From positions 8,621,501-8,685,500 of the forward strand of contig NZ_AP018365.1 in NCBI RefSeq assembly GCF_016756395.1: 64,000 bases of DNA. The letters are read 5' to 3'. The DNA comes from Streptomyces sp. SN-593. Lineage in GTDB: Bacteria; Actinomycetota; Actinomycetes; Streptomycetales; Streptomycetaceae. The notes beneath the pieces are model-generated. The model worked only from the letters and a program-made list of their open reading frames with translations, had not been told where the DNA came from and made no database searches. The stretch's first letter is position 1, and every line of letters starts with the position of its first letter. A program made the translations under genes and the position numbers. This document shows positions 1 through 50,800 of this stretch, piece after piece.

Positions 1-8997
<8,997 letters not shown>

Positions 8998-9160
8998 GCC
9001 CCCGCGCGGGCACCGTCCGACCCCTCCGTCGGCCCGGACCCGATGCGACCTGATCCGCCCGATGCGACCTGATCCGACCTGATCCGACCTTCCCGACCGG
9101 TGGCCCCACCGGTCCGACCGATGCGAAACGTCCAGAGACCGTCTGACGAGCGAGGCTGCG
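8998..9160 (+). other. Intergenic region with short repeats and hairpin potential
   Basis: This is the longest gap between PKS genes in the window (163 nt). It contains near-tandem 10-bp units (gatgcgacct at 9061, gatccgacct at 9071 and 9081, with a related unit from 9042) and an inverted repeat gaccggtgg / ccaccggtc (9095-9103 and 9106-9114). No T-run follows the hairpin, so it does not look like a classical rho-independent terminator. GAGG at 9152-9155 serves the GTG start at 9161. No recognisable promoter was found. Confidence 0.55.
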
Positions 9161-19087
<9,927 letters not shown>

Positions 19088-19128
19088 CCACAACTGCCGT
19101 GCAACAGCCAGGGGAATGGTTGCGAACA
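19088..19128 (+). promoter_or_regulatory. Ribosome-binding region deciding the start at 19129
   Basis: The 41-nt gap holds AGGGGAA (19110-19116), 12 nt before ATG 19129. An in-frame TTG at 19120 lies closer to it and is a possible alternative start adding three residues. The purine-rich site sits in the loop of a weak 5-bp stem (gcaac 19101-19105, gttgc 19119-19123). ATG 19129 is preferred because it begins the conserved docking helix. Confidence 0.5.
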
Positions 19129-38790
<19,662 letters not shown>

Positions 38791-38862
38791 ACCCGGCCGC
38801 ACCCGGCCCCCTGATCCAGGCTTTGCGAACTGAACGACGGCGCACGTTTCTAGGAGTCACCG
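38791..38862 (+). promoter_or_regulatory. 72-nt intergenic spacer with ribosome-binding site
   Basis: AGGAG at 38852-38856 precedes GTG 38863 by six bases. No inverted repeat with a T-run and no promoter-like elements are apparent, consistent with continuous transcription from the upstream PKS gene. Confidence 0.55.
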
Positions 38863-41800
38863 GTGGAGAACCAGGAAAAGCTCTTCAGCTACCTCAAGCG
38901 GACGGCTGCCGAGCTCCAGGAGACCCGCAAGCGCCTGCGGACGCTGGAATCGGGCGCCCAGGAGCCGCTGGCGATCGTCGGCATGGGCTGCCGGTTCCCC
39001 GGCGGGGTGCGCACCCCGGAGGACCTGTGGGACCTGGTCCTGGAAGGCCGCGACGCGATATCGGTGTTCCCGCAGGACCGCGGCTGGGACACCGAGTCCG
39101 GCGCCGAGGACGGCGTCACCTACACCCGGGCCGGCGGCTTCGTCTACGACGTGGCCGGGTTCGACCCCGCCTTCTTCGGCATCTCGCCGCGTGAGGCGCT
39201 GGCGATGGACCCGCAGCAGCGGCTGCTGCTCGAAGTGGCGTGGGAGTCGCTGGAGCGCTCGGGCATCGACCCCCGCTCGCTGCGCGGCAGTTCGACCGGG
39301 GTGTTCGTCGGCGCCGCGATGTCCGGGTACGCCGAGGGCCTGGCGACCGCGCCCGGCTCCGAGGGCTACGTCCTGACCGGCAACACCACCAGTGTCATCT
39401 CCGGCCGGGTCTCCTACGTGCTCGGGCTGGAGGGCCCGGCCGTCACCGTGGACACCGCCTGCTCGTCGTCCCTGGTCGCGCTCCACCTCGCCTGCCAGGC
39501 CGTACGGACCGGCGAGTGCGAGATGGCACTCGCCGGCGGCGTGGCCGTCATGGTGACCCCCGGCGCGTTCGCGGAGTTCTCCCGGCAGCGCGGCCTGGCC
39601 GCGGACGGCCGGACCAAGGCGTTCGCGAAGGCCGCCGACGGCATCGGCTGGGCCGAGGGCTCCGGCGTGGTGGTCGTCGAGCGGCTGAGCACCGCCCGCC
39701 GCAAGGGCCACCACGTGCTGGCGCTCATCGCGGGCAGCGCCATGAACCAGGACGGCGCGTCGAACGGCCTGACGGCTCCGAACGGACCGTCCCAGCAGCG
39801 CGTCATCCGCGCGGCGCTGGCGAGCGCCCGGCTGGACGCCCACGAGGTGGACGCCGTCGAGGCGCACGGCACGGGGACGACGCTGGGCGACCCGATCGAG
39901 GCACAGGCCCTGCTCGCCACCTACGGTCAGGGCCGGCCCGAGGACCGGCCGTTGTGGCTCGGTTCGGTGAAGTCCAACATCGGCCACGCCCAGTGCGCCG
40001 CCGGCATGGCCGGCGTCGTCAAGACGGTGATGGCCCTCCGGCACGGGGTGCTGCCGGCCACGCTGCACGTGGACGAGCCCACCCCGGAGGTCAACTGGTC
40101 GGCGGGCGCGGTGGAACTGCTGACCGAGGCCATGCCGTGGCCGGCGAGCGGACGGCCGCGCCGGGCGGGTGTGTCGGCGTTCGGCGTGTCCGGCACGAAC
40201 GTGCACACCATCCTCGAACAGGCCCCGGCCACCGAGGCGGCCGGGACCGCCGGCGGCGAGGGGGAGCAGTCCGACCCCGCGGCAGCGGCCGCCGAGGAGG
40301 AGGCCGACGGGTCCGGCACGGCGACGGCGGCCCTTCTCGCGCCCGGCGCGGTGCCGCCGGCATGGCTCGTCTCGGGCCGCTCCGGGGCGGCGCTGGCGGC
40401 CCAGGCCGACCGGCTCCGGGAGTTCGTGACGGCCCGGCTGGAACTGGAACCCGGCGACGTGGCCTGGTCGTTGGCGACGACCCGCTCGGTCTTCGAGCGG
40501 CGCGCGGTGGTGACCGGGGCCGGTCGGGAGGAACTCGTGGCGGGGTTGGCCGCGTTGGCGGCCGGCGAACCGGTGGCGGGTGTGGTCGCGGGTGGGCTGC
40601 CGGTGGGCGGTGTGGGGCGCACCGCGTTCGTGTTCCCGGGCCAGGGCAGCCAGTGGGCGGGCATGGGCGCCGAACTGGCCCGGGTGAGTCCGGTGTTCGC
40701 GGCACGGTTGGCCGAGTGCGAGACGGCCCTCGCCCCCTTCGTGGACTGGTCGCTGCGTGAGGTGCTGGCGGGCGGGCCGGATGCGCCCGGCTTCGACCGG
40801 GTCGATGTGGTGCAGCCGGCGTTGTGGGCGGTGATGGTGTCGTTGGCCGCGGTGTGGGAGGCGGCCGGGGTGCGGCCGGACGCTGTGGTGGGTCACTCGC
40901 AGGGGGAGATCGCGGCCGCGGTGGTGGCGGGCGTGCTGTCGTTGGAGGACGGCGCCCGGGTCGTCGCGTTGCGGAGCCAGGCGTTGCGCGTGCTGGCCGG
41001 GCGTGGCGGGATGCTGTCCATCGCGGCCGGGGAAGCCGCCGTCCGGGACCGTATCGCGTCCTACGGCGAGCGGGTGTCGGTGGCGGCGCTGAACGGGCCC
41101 GCCGCGACGGTGGTGTCGGGGGAACCCGACGCCCTCGATGAGCTGGCCGCCGCATGTGACGCCGACGGGGTGCGGGCGCGCGTCCTGCCGGTGGATTACG
41201 CCTCGCACTCGCCGCAGGTGGAGGAGTTGGAGGGTGAGATCCGTGCGGCGCTGGCCGGGGTGGTGCCACAGGCCGGGTCCGTTCCGGTGGTGTCGTCGCT
41301 GACGGGTGCGGTGATCGACGGTACGGAGATGGACGCGGGCTACTGGTACGACAGCCTGCGGGCGACCGTGCGGTTCAGCGAGGCCGTGGCCGTGCTGGCG
41401 CGCGACGGACACGGCGTGTTCGTCGAGGCGTCCCCCCACCCCGTGCTGACCGGCGCCGTCACCGACACCGCCGAGGCCGTGCGGGCGCCGGGCGGCGAGG
41501 ACGACGAGGAGCGGACCGGCGGCCTCATGGTGACGGGGACGCTGCGCCGCGAGGACGGCGGCGCGGCGCGGCTGGTGGCGTCGTTCGCGGAGGCGTACGT
41601 GCGGGGGGTGGCCGTGGACTGGTCTGCGGTGCTGCCGGCCGGCGAGCAGGTGGACCTGCCCACGTACGCGTTCCAGCGCCAGGCCTACTGGCCGCCGGCA
41701 CCCTCACTCGCGGACCTGGAGGCCGCGGTGCGGGGCGGACACGGCGCCGGGTCGCTCGCCGAGGCGCGGTTCTGGGCCGCGGTGCAGGGCGGCGACGCCG

Positions 41801-44800
41801 TGGGCCTGTCGGAGGTGCTGGCGATCGACGAGAGCCGCCCGTTCCGGGAGGTGCTGCCCGCGCTGGCGTCCTGGCGGCGGCGCGAGCGGGACCGGGCGGC
41901 GACGGGGTCGTGGTGGTACCGCGTGTCGTGGGTGCCCGTGGTGGCGCTCGGCGCCGGGCTGCTGCCCGGGACCTGGCTGGCGGTCGTCCCGGCCGGCGGC
42001 GCCGGCGCCGATGTGGTGGAGCAGGTGACGGCTGCCCTGGCGGCGCGGGGCGCCGACGTCGTGACCGTCGAGGTGGATCTGCGGGGTGTGGATCGGGAGG
42101 GTCTGGCCGAGCGGATCGGTGCCGTGGTGGCCGAGGAGGCCGGTGGGCCGTCCGGTGTGGCGGGTGTGGTGTCGCTGCTGGGGCTGGCCTCCGGTGAGCG
42201 GCTGGTGGCGGAGCCGTCGGTGCCGGCGGGCGTGGCCGGTTCGCTGCTGCTGGTACAGGCGTTGGGCGACGCCGCGATCGGGGCCCCGTTGTGGATGGTC
42301 ACCTGCGGCGGCGCGGACACCGGTGACGGCGGGCGCGTGGACGTCGGGCAGGCGCAGGTGTGGGGGCTGGGCCGGGTGGCGGGTCTGGAGCACCCGGACC
42401 GCTGGGGCGGGTTGGTCGACGTCCCGGACGTCCTGGACGACCGATCCGCCGACCAGTTGGCGGCGGTCCTGGCCGGGTCCGGCGAGGACCAGGTGGCGAT
42501 CCGCGCGGGCTCCGCGCTCGCCCGCCGCGTCGTGCGGGCCAACGGCACCGGCGACGCGGGCGGCACCCGTGAGTGGACTCCTCGGGGGACGGTGCTGGTG
42601 ACGGGTGCGAGCGGGGCGATCGGTCCGCACCTGACTGGGTGGCTGGCCGGGGCCGGCGCGTCCCGGCTGGTCGTCGCCTCGCGGCGCGGCGTGGCCCTGG
42701 ACGGCGTCGCGGCCTCGGTGGCGGAGCTGGCGGGGTCCGGCACGTCGGTGAGTGTGGCGGCGTGTGACGTGTCGGTGCGGGACCAGGTGGCGGGTCTGTT
42801 GGGGTGGGTCGACCGTACGGGTGAGCGGCTGCGGGCTGTGGTGCATGGTGCCGTCGCGGTGGACCTGCTTCCCGTGGCGGCGACATCCGTGGAGGACCTG
42901 GCGACGACGCTGGGTGCGAAGGTGGAGGGCGCCCGCTGGCTGGACGAGTTGACGGCGGACGCCGACCTTGACGCGTTCGTGTTGTTCTCGTCGATCGCGG
43001 CGACGTGGGGGAGTACGGAGCACGGGACGTATGCGGCGGCGAACGCGGGGTTGGACGCGTTGGCGTACGACCGTCGGGCGCGGGGGCTACCGGCGACCTC
43101 GATCGCCTGGGGCGTCTGGGAGGCCGGGGCGAAAGCGGCGCCCTACACGGAGGACGTGCTCGGCGGCGCCGTACGCGACGGTGCCGACCGGGTGCCCAGC
43201 AGCGCGTCGTCGGCGTGGTTGCGGCGGCAGGGGGTGCGGTTCCTGGACCCGGAGTTGGCGTTGGGTGCGTTGGGCCAGGCGGTGGGTGCTGGGGAGACGT
43301 TCGTGGCGGTGGCGGATGTGGACTGGGCGCGGTTCGTGCCGGTGTTCACCGCCTCGCGGCGCTGGCGGCTGCTCGACGCGCTGGCGGAGGAGACCGCCCG
43401 CGACGGCGCCACTGCCACCGCGGCGGCACCCGGCACCGAAGCCGTCCCCGGAGCCGTGCGGGAGGGCACCGAAGGGCTGGCCGGCCTGGTCGCCGGCCGC
43501 GAGGGCGCCGAGCGCGAACGCGTGGTGACCGACCTCATCCGCTCGCACGCCGCCGCGGTCCTCGGCCACGACTCGGGCGCCGAAGTGGCGGCCGGGCGGG
43601 CGTTCCGCGACCTCGGCTTCGACTCGCTCACCGCCGTCGAACTGCGGGACCGCATCAACCGCGCCACCGGACTGCGCCTCGCCTCGACCGTCGTGTTCGA
43701 CTACCCCTCGCCGCGCGGCCTCGCCCGGCACATCCTGTCGCTCCTGCCCGGACCCGACGGCCAGGACGACACCGCGTCGTCGGCTGTCACGTCTGCCGTG
43801 TCGTCGGTGGGTGCGGGTGGGGGTGGGGTGGGTGACGATCCGGTGGTGGTGACGGGGATGGGGTGCCGGTTGCCGGGTGGGGTCATGTCTCCTGAGCAGT
43901 TGTGGGAGTTGTTGGTGGTGGGTGGGGATGCGATCGGGGGGTTTCCGACGGATCGCGGGTGGGATCTGGCGGGGTTGTTCGATGCGGATCCGGAGCGTGA
44001 GGGGACGTCGTATGTGTCGCGGGGTGGGTTCGTGGCGGGTGCGGCGGATTTCGACGCGGGGTTCTTCGGGATCGCTCCGCGTGAGGCGGTGGCGATGGAT
44101 CCGCAGCAGCGGTTGCTGCTGGAGACGTCGTGGGAGGCGTTGGAGGCGGCGGGGATCGATCCGACCTCGTTGCGGGGGCAGTCCGTGGGCGTCTTCGCGG
44201 GCGCGGCGGCCTCCGGGTACGCCGGTGCCGGCTCGTACGAGGGCGCCGAGGGCCACATGGTCACGGGCAACGCGACGAGTGTGATCTCGGGTCGGGTGTC
44301 GTATGTGCTGGGGCTTGAGGGCCCCGCGGTGACGATCGACACGGCGTGCTCGTCGTCGTTGGTGGCGTTGCATCTGGCGGCGCAGGCGGTGCGCGCGGGG
44401 GAGTGCTCGATGGCGCTCGCGGGCGGGGTGATGGTCATCGTCGGACCCGAGGAGTTCGTGGGGTTCTCGCGTCAGCGGGCGTTGGCGGCGGACGGCCGGT
44501 GCAAGGCGTTCGGTGCGGGTGCGGATGGGATGGGTCTGGCTGAGGGTGCGGGGATGGTGGTGGTGGAGCGGTTGTCGTCGGCGCGGCGGGCGGGGCGCCC
44601 GGTGCTCGCGATGGTGGCCGGTTCGGCGATCAACCAGGACGGTGCGTCGAACGGTCTGACGGCTCCGAACGGTCCCTCTCAACAGCGGGTGATCCGGGCG
44701 GCGTTGGCGAGTGCGGGGTTGGACGCGGGTCAGGTGGACTTCGTGGAGGCCCACGGCACCGGGACCGAACTCGGTGACCCCATCGAGGCGCAGGCGTTGA

Positions 44801-47800
44801 TCGCCACCTACGGCCAAAGCCACTCGGTGGAGAGGCCGTTGTGGCTCGGGTCGGTGAAGTCCAACATCGGCCACGCCCAGCAGGCGGCGGGCATCGCGGG
44901 GATCATCAAGGCGGTTCTGGCGCTGACCCACCAGGCGATCCCGGCGACGCTGCACGCGCAGGAGCCGTCGTCGCACGTGGACTGGGAGGACGGTCAGGTT
45001 CGTCTGGCGAGCGAGGCGGTGGACTGGCCGTCGGTGCCGGGGGGTGAGCCGCGCCGGGCGGGGGTGTCGGCGTTCGGGATCTCCGGGACGAACGCGCACC
45101 TGATCCTCCAGGAAGCACCGGCCGGGACGGACGACGACGCGGTCGGCGGCGGCACCGGAGACGGCCTCGTGCCTGCCGAGGAGTTGGACGAGGGCCGCGT
45201 GCTGGTGGCGGGCGCGGACACGTACGGGTGGCCGGTGTCGGGTCGTTCGGTGGTGGCGCTTGCTGGGCAGGCGGGGCGGTTGCGGGAGTTCGTGGCGGGG
45301 TGTGCGGGGGTGGGGCTGGGGGATGTGGCGTGGTCGTTGGTGACGGGGCGTGCGGTGTTCGAGCGGCGTGCGGTGGTGGTGGGGTCCGGTCGGGAGGAGT
45401 TGTTGGCGGGGTTGGCTGCGGTGGCGGCGGGGGAGCCGGCGGTGGGGGTTGTCTCCGGTGAGGTGCCGGCCGACGGTGACCCGGGCCGGGTGGTGTTTGT
45501 CTTCCCGGGTCAGGGGAGTCAGTGGGTGGGGATGGGTGCGGAACTGGCCGGGGTGAGTCCGGTGTTCGGGGCGCGGTTGGCGGAGTGCGAGAGGGCCCTC
45601 GCCCCGTTTGTGGACTGGTCGTTGTGTGAGGTGTTGGCGGGTGGGTCGGGTGCTCCGGGTCTGGATCGGGTGGATGTGGTGCAGCCGGTGTTGTGGGCGG
45701 TGATGGTGTCGTTGGCGGCGGTGTGGGAGGCGGCGGGGGTGGTGCCGGATGCGGTGGTGGGGCATTCGCAGGGGGAGATCGCGGCGGCGGTGGTGGCGGG
45801 CGTGTTGTCGTTGGAGGACGGTGCGCGGGTGGTGGCGTTGCGGAGCCAGGCGTTGCGTGCGTTGGCCGGTCGTGGCGGGATGATGTCGATCGCTGCGGGT
45901 GAGGAGGCGGTGCGGGCGCGTATCGCGCCGTATGGGGAGCGGGTGTCGGTGGCCGCTCTCAACGGGCCCGCGGCCACGGTCGTTTCGGGCGAGCCGGTTG
46001 CCCTGGAGGAGTTGGCGGCGGTCTGCGAGGCGGATGGCGTGCGGGCCCGGGTCCTGCCGGTGGATTATGCGTCGCATTCGCCGCAGGTGGAGGAGTTGGA
46101 GGCGCAGATCCGGGGTGCCCTGGACGGTCTGGCGCCGCAGGTGGGGCGGGTCGTGGTGGTGTCGTCGTTGACGGGTGGGGTGATCGACGGTTCGGCGATG
46201 GACGCGGGCTACTGGTACGAGAGCCTTCGGGCGACCGTGCGGTTCAGTGACGCCGTCACCGCGTTGGCGGGCAGCGGCCACTGCGTGTTCGTGGAGACCT
46301 CACCGCATCCCGTGCTCACGGGAGCCGTGGCCGACACCGCGGCCCTGGCGCTGGCGGACGGAGCGGGCGCGCTCCGCGCAGACGCCGTACGGGTGATGGG
46401 CACGCTCCGTCGCGAGGACGGCGGTGCGGCACGCTTGCTGACGTCGCTCGCGGAGGCTTACGTGTGCGGAGTGGGCGTCGACTGGTCGCGCGTCCTGCCG
46501 ACCGGGCGGCTCGTCGGTCTGCCGACGTACGCGTTCCAGCGCGAGCGGTACTGGCCCGGGCCGGTCCGGAACGCCGCACCCGCCGCAGGGACCGGTACCG
46601 GTTCCGGGTCGGACGCGGAGGCACGGTTCTGGGCGGCCGTGGAGAGCGGCGACGTGCCCGGGCTGACCACCGCGCTCGCGGTGGAGCCGGACCGGCCGTT
46701 CCGTGAGGTGCTGCCGGCGCTGTCGTCGTGGTGGCGGCGCGAGCGCGCCCAGGAGTTGACCGGGGCCTGGCGGTACCAGATCACCTGGACGCCGGTGGCG
46801 GTCCCGGGCGCCGTCACGCTGTCGGGCACCTGGCTGTTGGTGGTTCCGGACGCCTGCCGCGACGGGCTCGCGGACGCGTGCGCGCGCCTGCTCGCCGAGC
46901 ACGGCGCGGACCCGGTGGTCGTCCGGGTCGACGCCGGCCGCGACGACCGTGCCGCCGTGGCGGCGCTGATCCGCGAGGCGCTGCGCGCCCCGGCCGGGGA
47001 CCGGACAGCCGATGTCGCCGGAGTGGTCTCGCTGCTGGCCGGTGCCGAGGGTACGGCGGCCGGGTTCGCTCACGTGCCGGCCGCCGTGGCCGGTTCGCTC
47101 GCGCTGACGCAGGCACTGGGCGACCTCGCCATCGGTGCTCCGGAATGGTGGCTGACCAGTGGTGCGGTGTTGCCGGGGTTGGATGTGGTGGGTGGTGTGG
47201 GTGGGGATGGTGTGGTGCAGGGGCAGGTGTGGGGTTTGGGTCAGGTGGTGGGGTTGGAGGAGCCGTTGCGTTGGGGTGGGTTGGTGGATGTGCCGGTGGT
47301 GTGGGAGGAGGGGGTGGGTGGGTTGGTTGCGGGGGTGTTGGCGGGGTGTGGTGAGGATCAGGTGGTGGTGCGTGGGGGTGGGGTTTGGGGGCGGCGGTTG
47401 GTGCGTGCGGTGGGTGGTGCGGGTTCGGCGGTGGGTGGTGGGGGTTGGGTGCCGTCGGGGTCGGTGTTGGTGACGGGGGGTACGGGGTCGATTGGTGGGC
47501 GTGTGGCGGGGTGGTTGGTGGGTCGGGGTGTGGGGCGGGTGGTGTTGTCGTCGCGGTCGGGTCCGGGTGCGGTGGGGGTGGCGTCGTGTGTGGCGGAGTT
47601 GGCGGCGGGGGGTGCTGCGGTCGAGGTGGTGGCGTGTGATGTGTCGGTGCGGTCGCAGGTGGCGGGGTTGTTGGAGCGGATCGCGGTGTCCGGGCCCGAG
47701 TTGTGCGCGGTCCTCCACACCGCCGGTGCGGGCGCCGGGGCCCCGGCGGCCCGGGAGACGCTGCCGGGCCTCTCCCTGGAGTTGGCCGCGAAGGCGTCGG

Positions 47801-50800
47801 GCGCGCGGTGGCTGGACGAGTTGACCGCCGATCTGCCCCTGGAGCAGTTCGTGGCGTTCTCGTCGGGTGCGGCGACGTGGGGCAGCGCGGGGCTGGGTGG
47901 TTACGGGGCAGCGAACGCTTACTTGGACGCCTTGGTGACGGAGCGTCGGGCGCGGGGTCTGGCGGGGACGTCGGTGGCGTGGGGTCTGTGGGGTGGCGGC
48001 GGCATGGGCGAGGGTCCGGCCGGGGCGGCGTTGCAGCGGTTGGGTGTGGCGGAGATGGAGCCGGGGTGTGCGGTGGAGGCGTTGGCGCGGGTGGTGGACG
48101 CGGGTGAGGGTGTGGTGACGGTGGCGGATGTGGAGTGGGAGCGGTTCGTGCCGGTGTTCACGTTGCGGCGGCCGAGTCCGTTGTTGGGTGCGTTGCCGGA
48201 GGCGCAGCGGGCGCTTGCCGCGTTGGAGGCGGTGCCCGTGGGTGAGGCGGGTCCGGTGGGCGGGGAACTGGCGGGTCGGTTGGCCGGGTTGGGGCGGTCG
48301 GCGCAGGAGCAGGTGCTGACGGATCTGGTGCGGTCCAGGGCCGCGGTGGTGCTGGGCCACGGTTCCCCTGCGGCGGTCGAGGCCGGCCGTGCCTTCAAGG
48401 ATCTCGGGGTCGACTCCCTGATCGCGGTGGAGTTGCGGAACCGGCTCGCGGCGGAGACGGGGTTGGTGCTGCCGTCCACGCTGGTGTTCGACTACCCGTC
48501 GGCGCAGGCCGTCGCGTCGTACCTGCGCGAGCAACTGACCGGCGAGCAGGACGCGTTGCCCGCGGCGCCGGCCCCCGTGGCCGCCGCGGACCTCGGCGAG
48601 CCGATCGCGATCGTCGGCATGGGCTGCCGCTGTCCCGGCGGCGTCGAGAGCCCCGAGGACCTGTGGGACGTCGTCTTCGAGGGCCGGGACGTGCTCTCCC
48701 CGTTCCCGACCGACCGCGGCTGGGACATCGACCGGACCCGCGAGGACCAGGACTACGCCCCCGTCGGCGGCTTCGTCCACGACGCCGCTGAGTTCGACGC
48801 GGGCTTCTTCGGCATCTCGCCGCGTGAGGCGCTGGCGATGGACCCGCAGCAGCGGATGCTGCTGGAGGTCGCGTGGGAGTCCCTGGAACGCTCCGGCATC
48901 GATCCCCGCGCGCTGCGCGGCAGTTCGACCGGGGTGTTCGTCGGCGCGGCGATGTCCGGGTACGCCGAGAGCGTGGCGGCGGCCCAGGGTTCCGAGGGCT
49001 ACGTGCTGACCGGGAACACCACGAGTGTGATCTCGGGCCGGGTGTCGTATGTGCTGGGGCTTGAGGGCCCGGCGGTGACGGTGGACACGGCGTGCTCGTC
49101 GTCGCTGGTCGCACTGCACCTCGCCTGCCAGTCCGTACGCGCCGGGGAGTGCGACATGGCGCTGGCCGGCGGCGTCGCCGTCATGGTGACCCCCGGGGCG
49201 TACGCGGAGTTCTCGCGCCAGCAGGGTCTTGCGGCGGATGGTCGGTGCAAGGCGTTCGCGGGTGCGGCCGACGGTATCGGGTGGGCTGAGGGTGCGGGGA
49301 TGGTGGTGGTGGAGCGGTTGAGTGAGGCGCGTCGTCAGGGTCATCGGGTGTTGGCGGTGGTGGCGGGTTCGGCGATGAACCAGGATGGTGCGTCGAACGG
49401 TCTGACGGCTCCGAACGGTCCGTCGCAGCAGCGGGTGATCCGGGCGGCGTTGGCGAATGCGGGGTTGGACGCGTCGGAGGTGGACGCGGTCGAGGCGCAT
49501 GGGACGGGTACGACGCTGGGTGACCCGATCGAGGCGCAGGCGTTGTTGGCCACCTATGGACGGCATCGCTCCGACGACCGGCCGTTGTTGCTCGGGTCGG
49601 TGAAGTCGAACATCGGTCACGCGCAGTGTGCGGCTGGTGTGCTCGGGGTGGTCAAGACGGTGATGGCGCTTCGGTACGGGGTGTTGCCGGCGACCTTGCA
49701 CGTGGACGAGCCGACCCCGCATGTGGACTGGTCGGCGGGCGCGGTGCGGTTGTTGACCGAGGCGGTGTCGTGGCCGGAGAACGGGCGGCCGCGGCGTGCG
49801 GGTGTGTCGGCGTTCGGTGTCTCCGGGACGAATGTGCACACCATCCTCGAACAGGCCCCCGCCTCGGACCTCGACGGGGAGGACGACGGAGACCGCTCCG
49901 GCCCCGAGGGGAACACCGTCACGGAGGAGGCCGACCTCCCGGCGCTGTTGGTTCCGGGTGCCGGGGTGCCGGCGTGGTTGGTGTCGGCGCGCTCGCGGGA
50001 GGGCCTGGCCGCGCAGGCGGGTCGGCTCCATGCCTCCGTGTCGGCACGGCCGGAGGTGGCGCCGGTGGATGTGGCGTGGTCGCTGGCGACGACGCGGTCG
50101 GTGTTCGAGCACCGGGCGGTGGTGTTGGGGTCCGGTCGGGTGGAACTGCTGGGTGGGTTGGCCGGGTTGGTGGTGGGTGAGCCGGTGGTGGGTGTGGTTG
50201 CCGGTGAGGTGGCGGTGGGTGGTCCGGGTCGGGTGGTGTTCGTGTTCCCGGGTCAGGGGAGTCAGTGGGTGGGGATGGGTGCGGAACTGGCCGGGGTGAG
50301 TCCGGTGTTCGCAGCGCGGTTGGCGGAGTGTGAGGCGGCTCTCGCTCCCTTCGTGGACTGGTCGTTGCGTGAGGTGTTGGCCGAGGGGTCGGGTGCTCCG
50401 GGTCTGGAGCGGGTGGATGTGGTGCAGCCGGTGTTGTGGGCGGTGATGGTGTCGTTGGCCGCGGTGTGGGAGGCGGCGGGGGTGGCGCCGGATGCGGTGG
50501 TGGGGCATTCGCAGGGGGAGATCGCGGCGGCGGTGGTGGCGGGGGTGCTGTCGTTGGAGGACGGCGCCCGCGTCGTCGCGTTGCGGAGCCAGGCGTTGCG
50601 TGCGTTGGCCGGGCGTGGCGGGATGCTGTCCATCGCGGCCGGGGAGGCGGCGGTGCGGGCGCGTATCGCGTCGTATGGCGAGCGGGTGTCGGTAGCCGCC
50701 CTGAATGGGCCCGCGGCGACGGTCGTGTCAGGTGATCCCGAAGCCCTGGAGGAGTTGGCGGCGGTCTGCGAGGCGGAGGGTGTACGGGCTCGGGTCCTGC

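Larger units (their letters stand above)
43834..48547 (+). other. PKS module m10: KS-AT(methylmalonyl)-KR(A1-like)-ACP
   Basis: KS Cys 44347 (AAQ type, preceded by TID where m4, m6, m8 and m12 have TLD). AT Ser 45766, YASH 46066-46077. The KR has TGGTGSIG (47473-47496), HTAG, WGSAGLGGY and Tyr 47902, with Leu at the A1/A2 discriminating position. ACP Ser 48415 in GVDSL. This module is the closest relative of m6 at DNA level. Confidence 0.92.

Noticed and set aside
9095-9114. Rho-independent terminator after the first PKS gene
   Set aside because: There is an inverted repeat, but the loop is minimal and no T-run follows; transcription likely continues.
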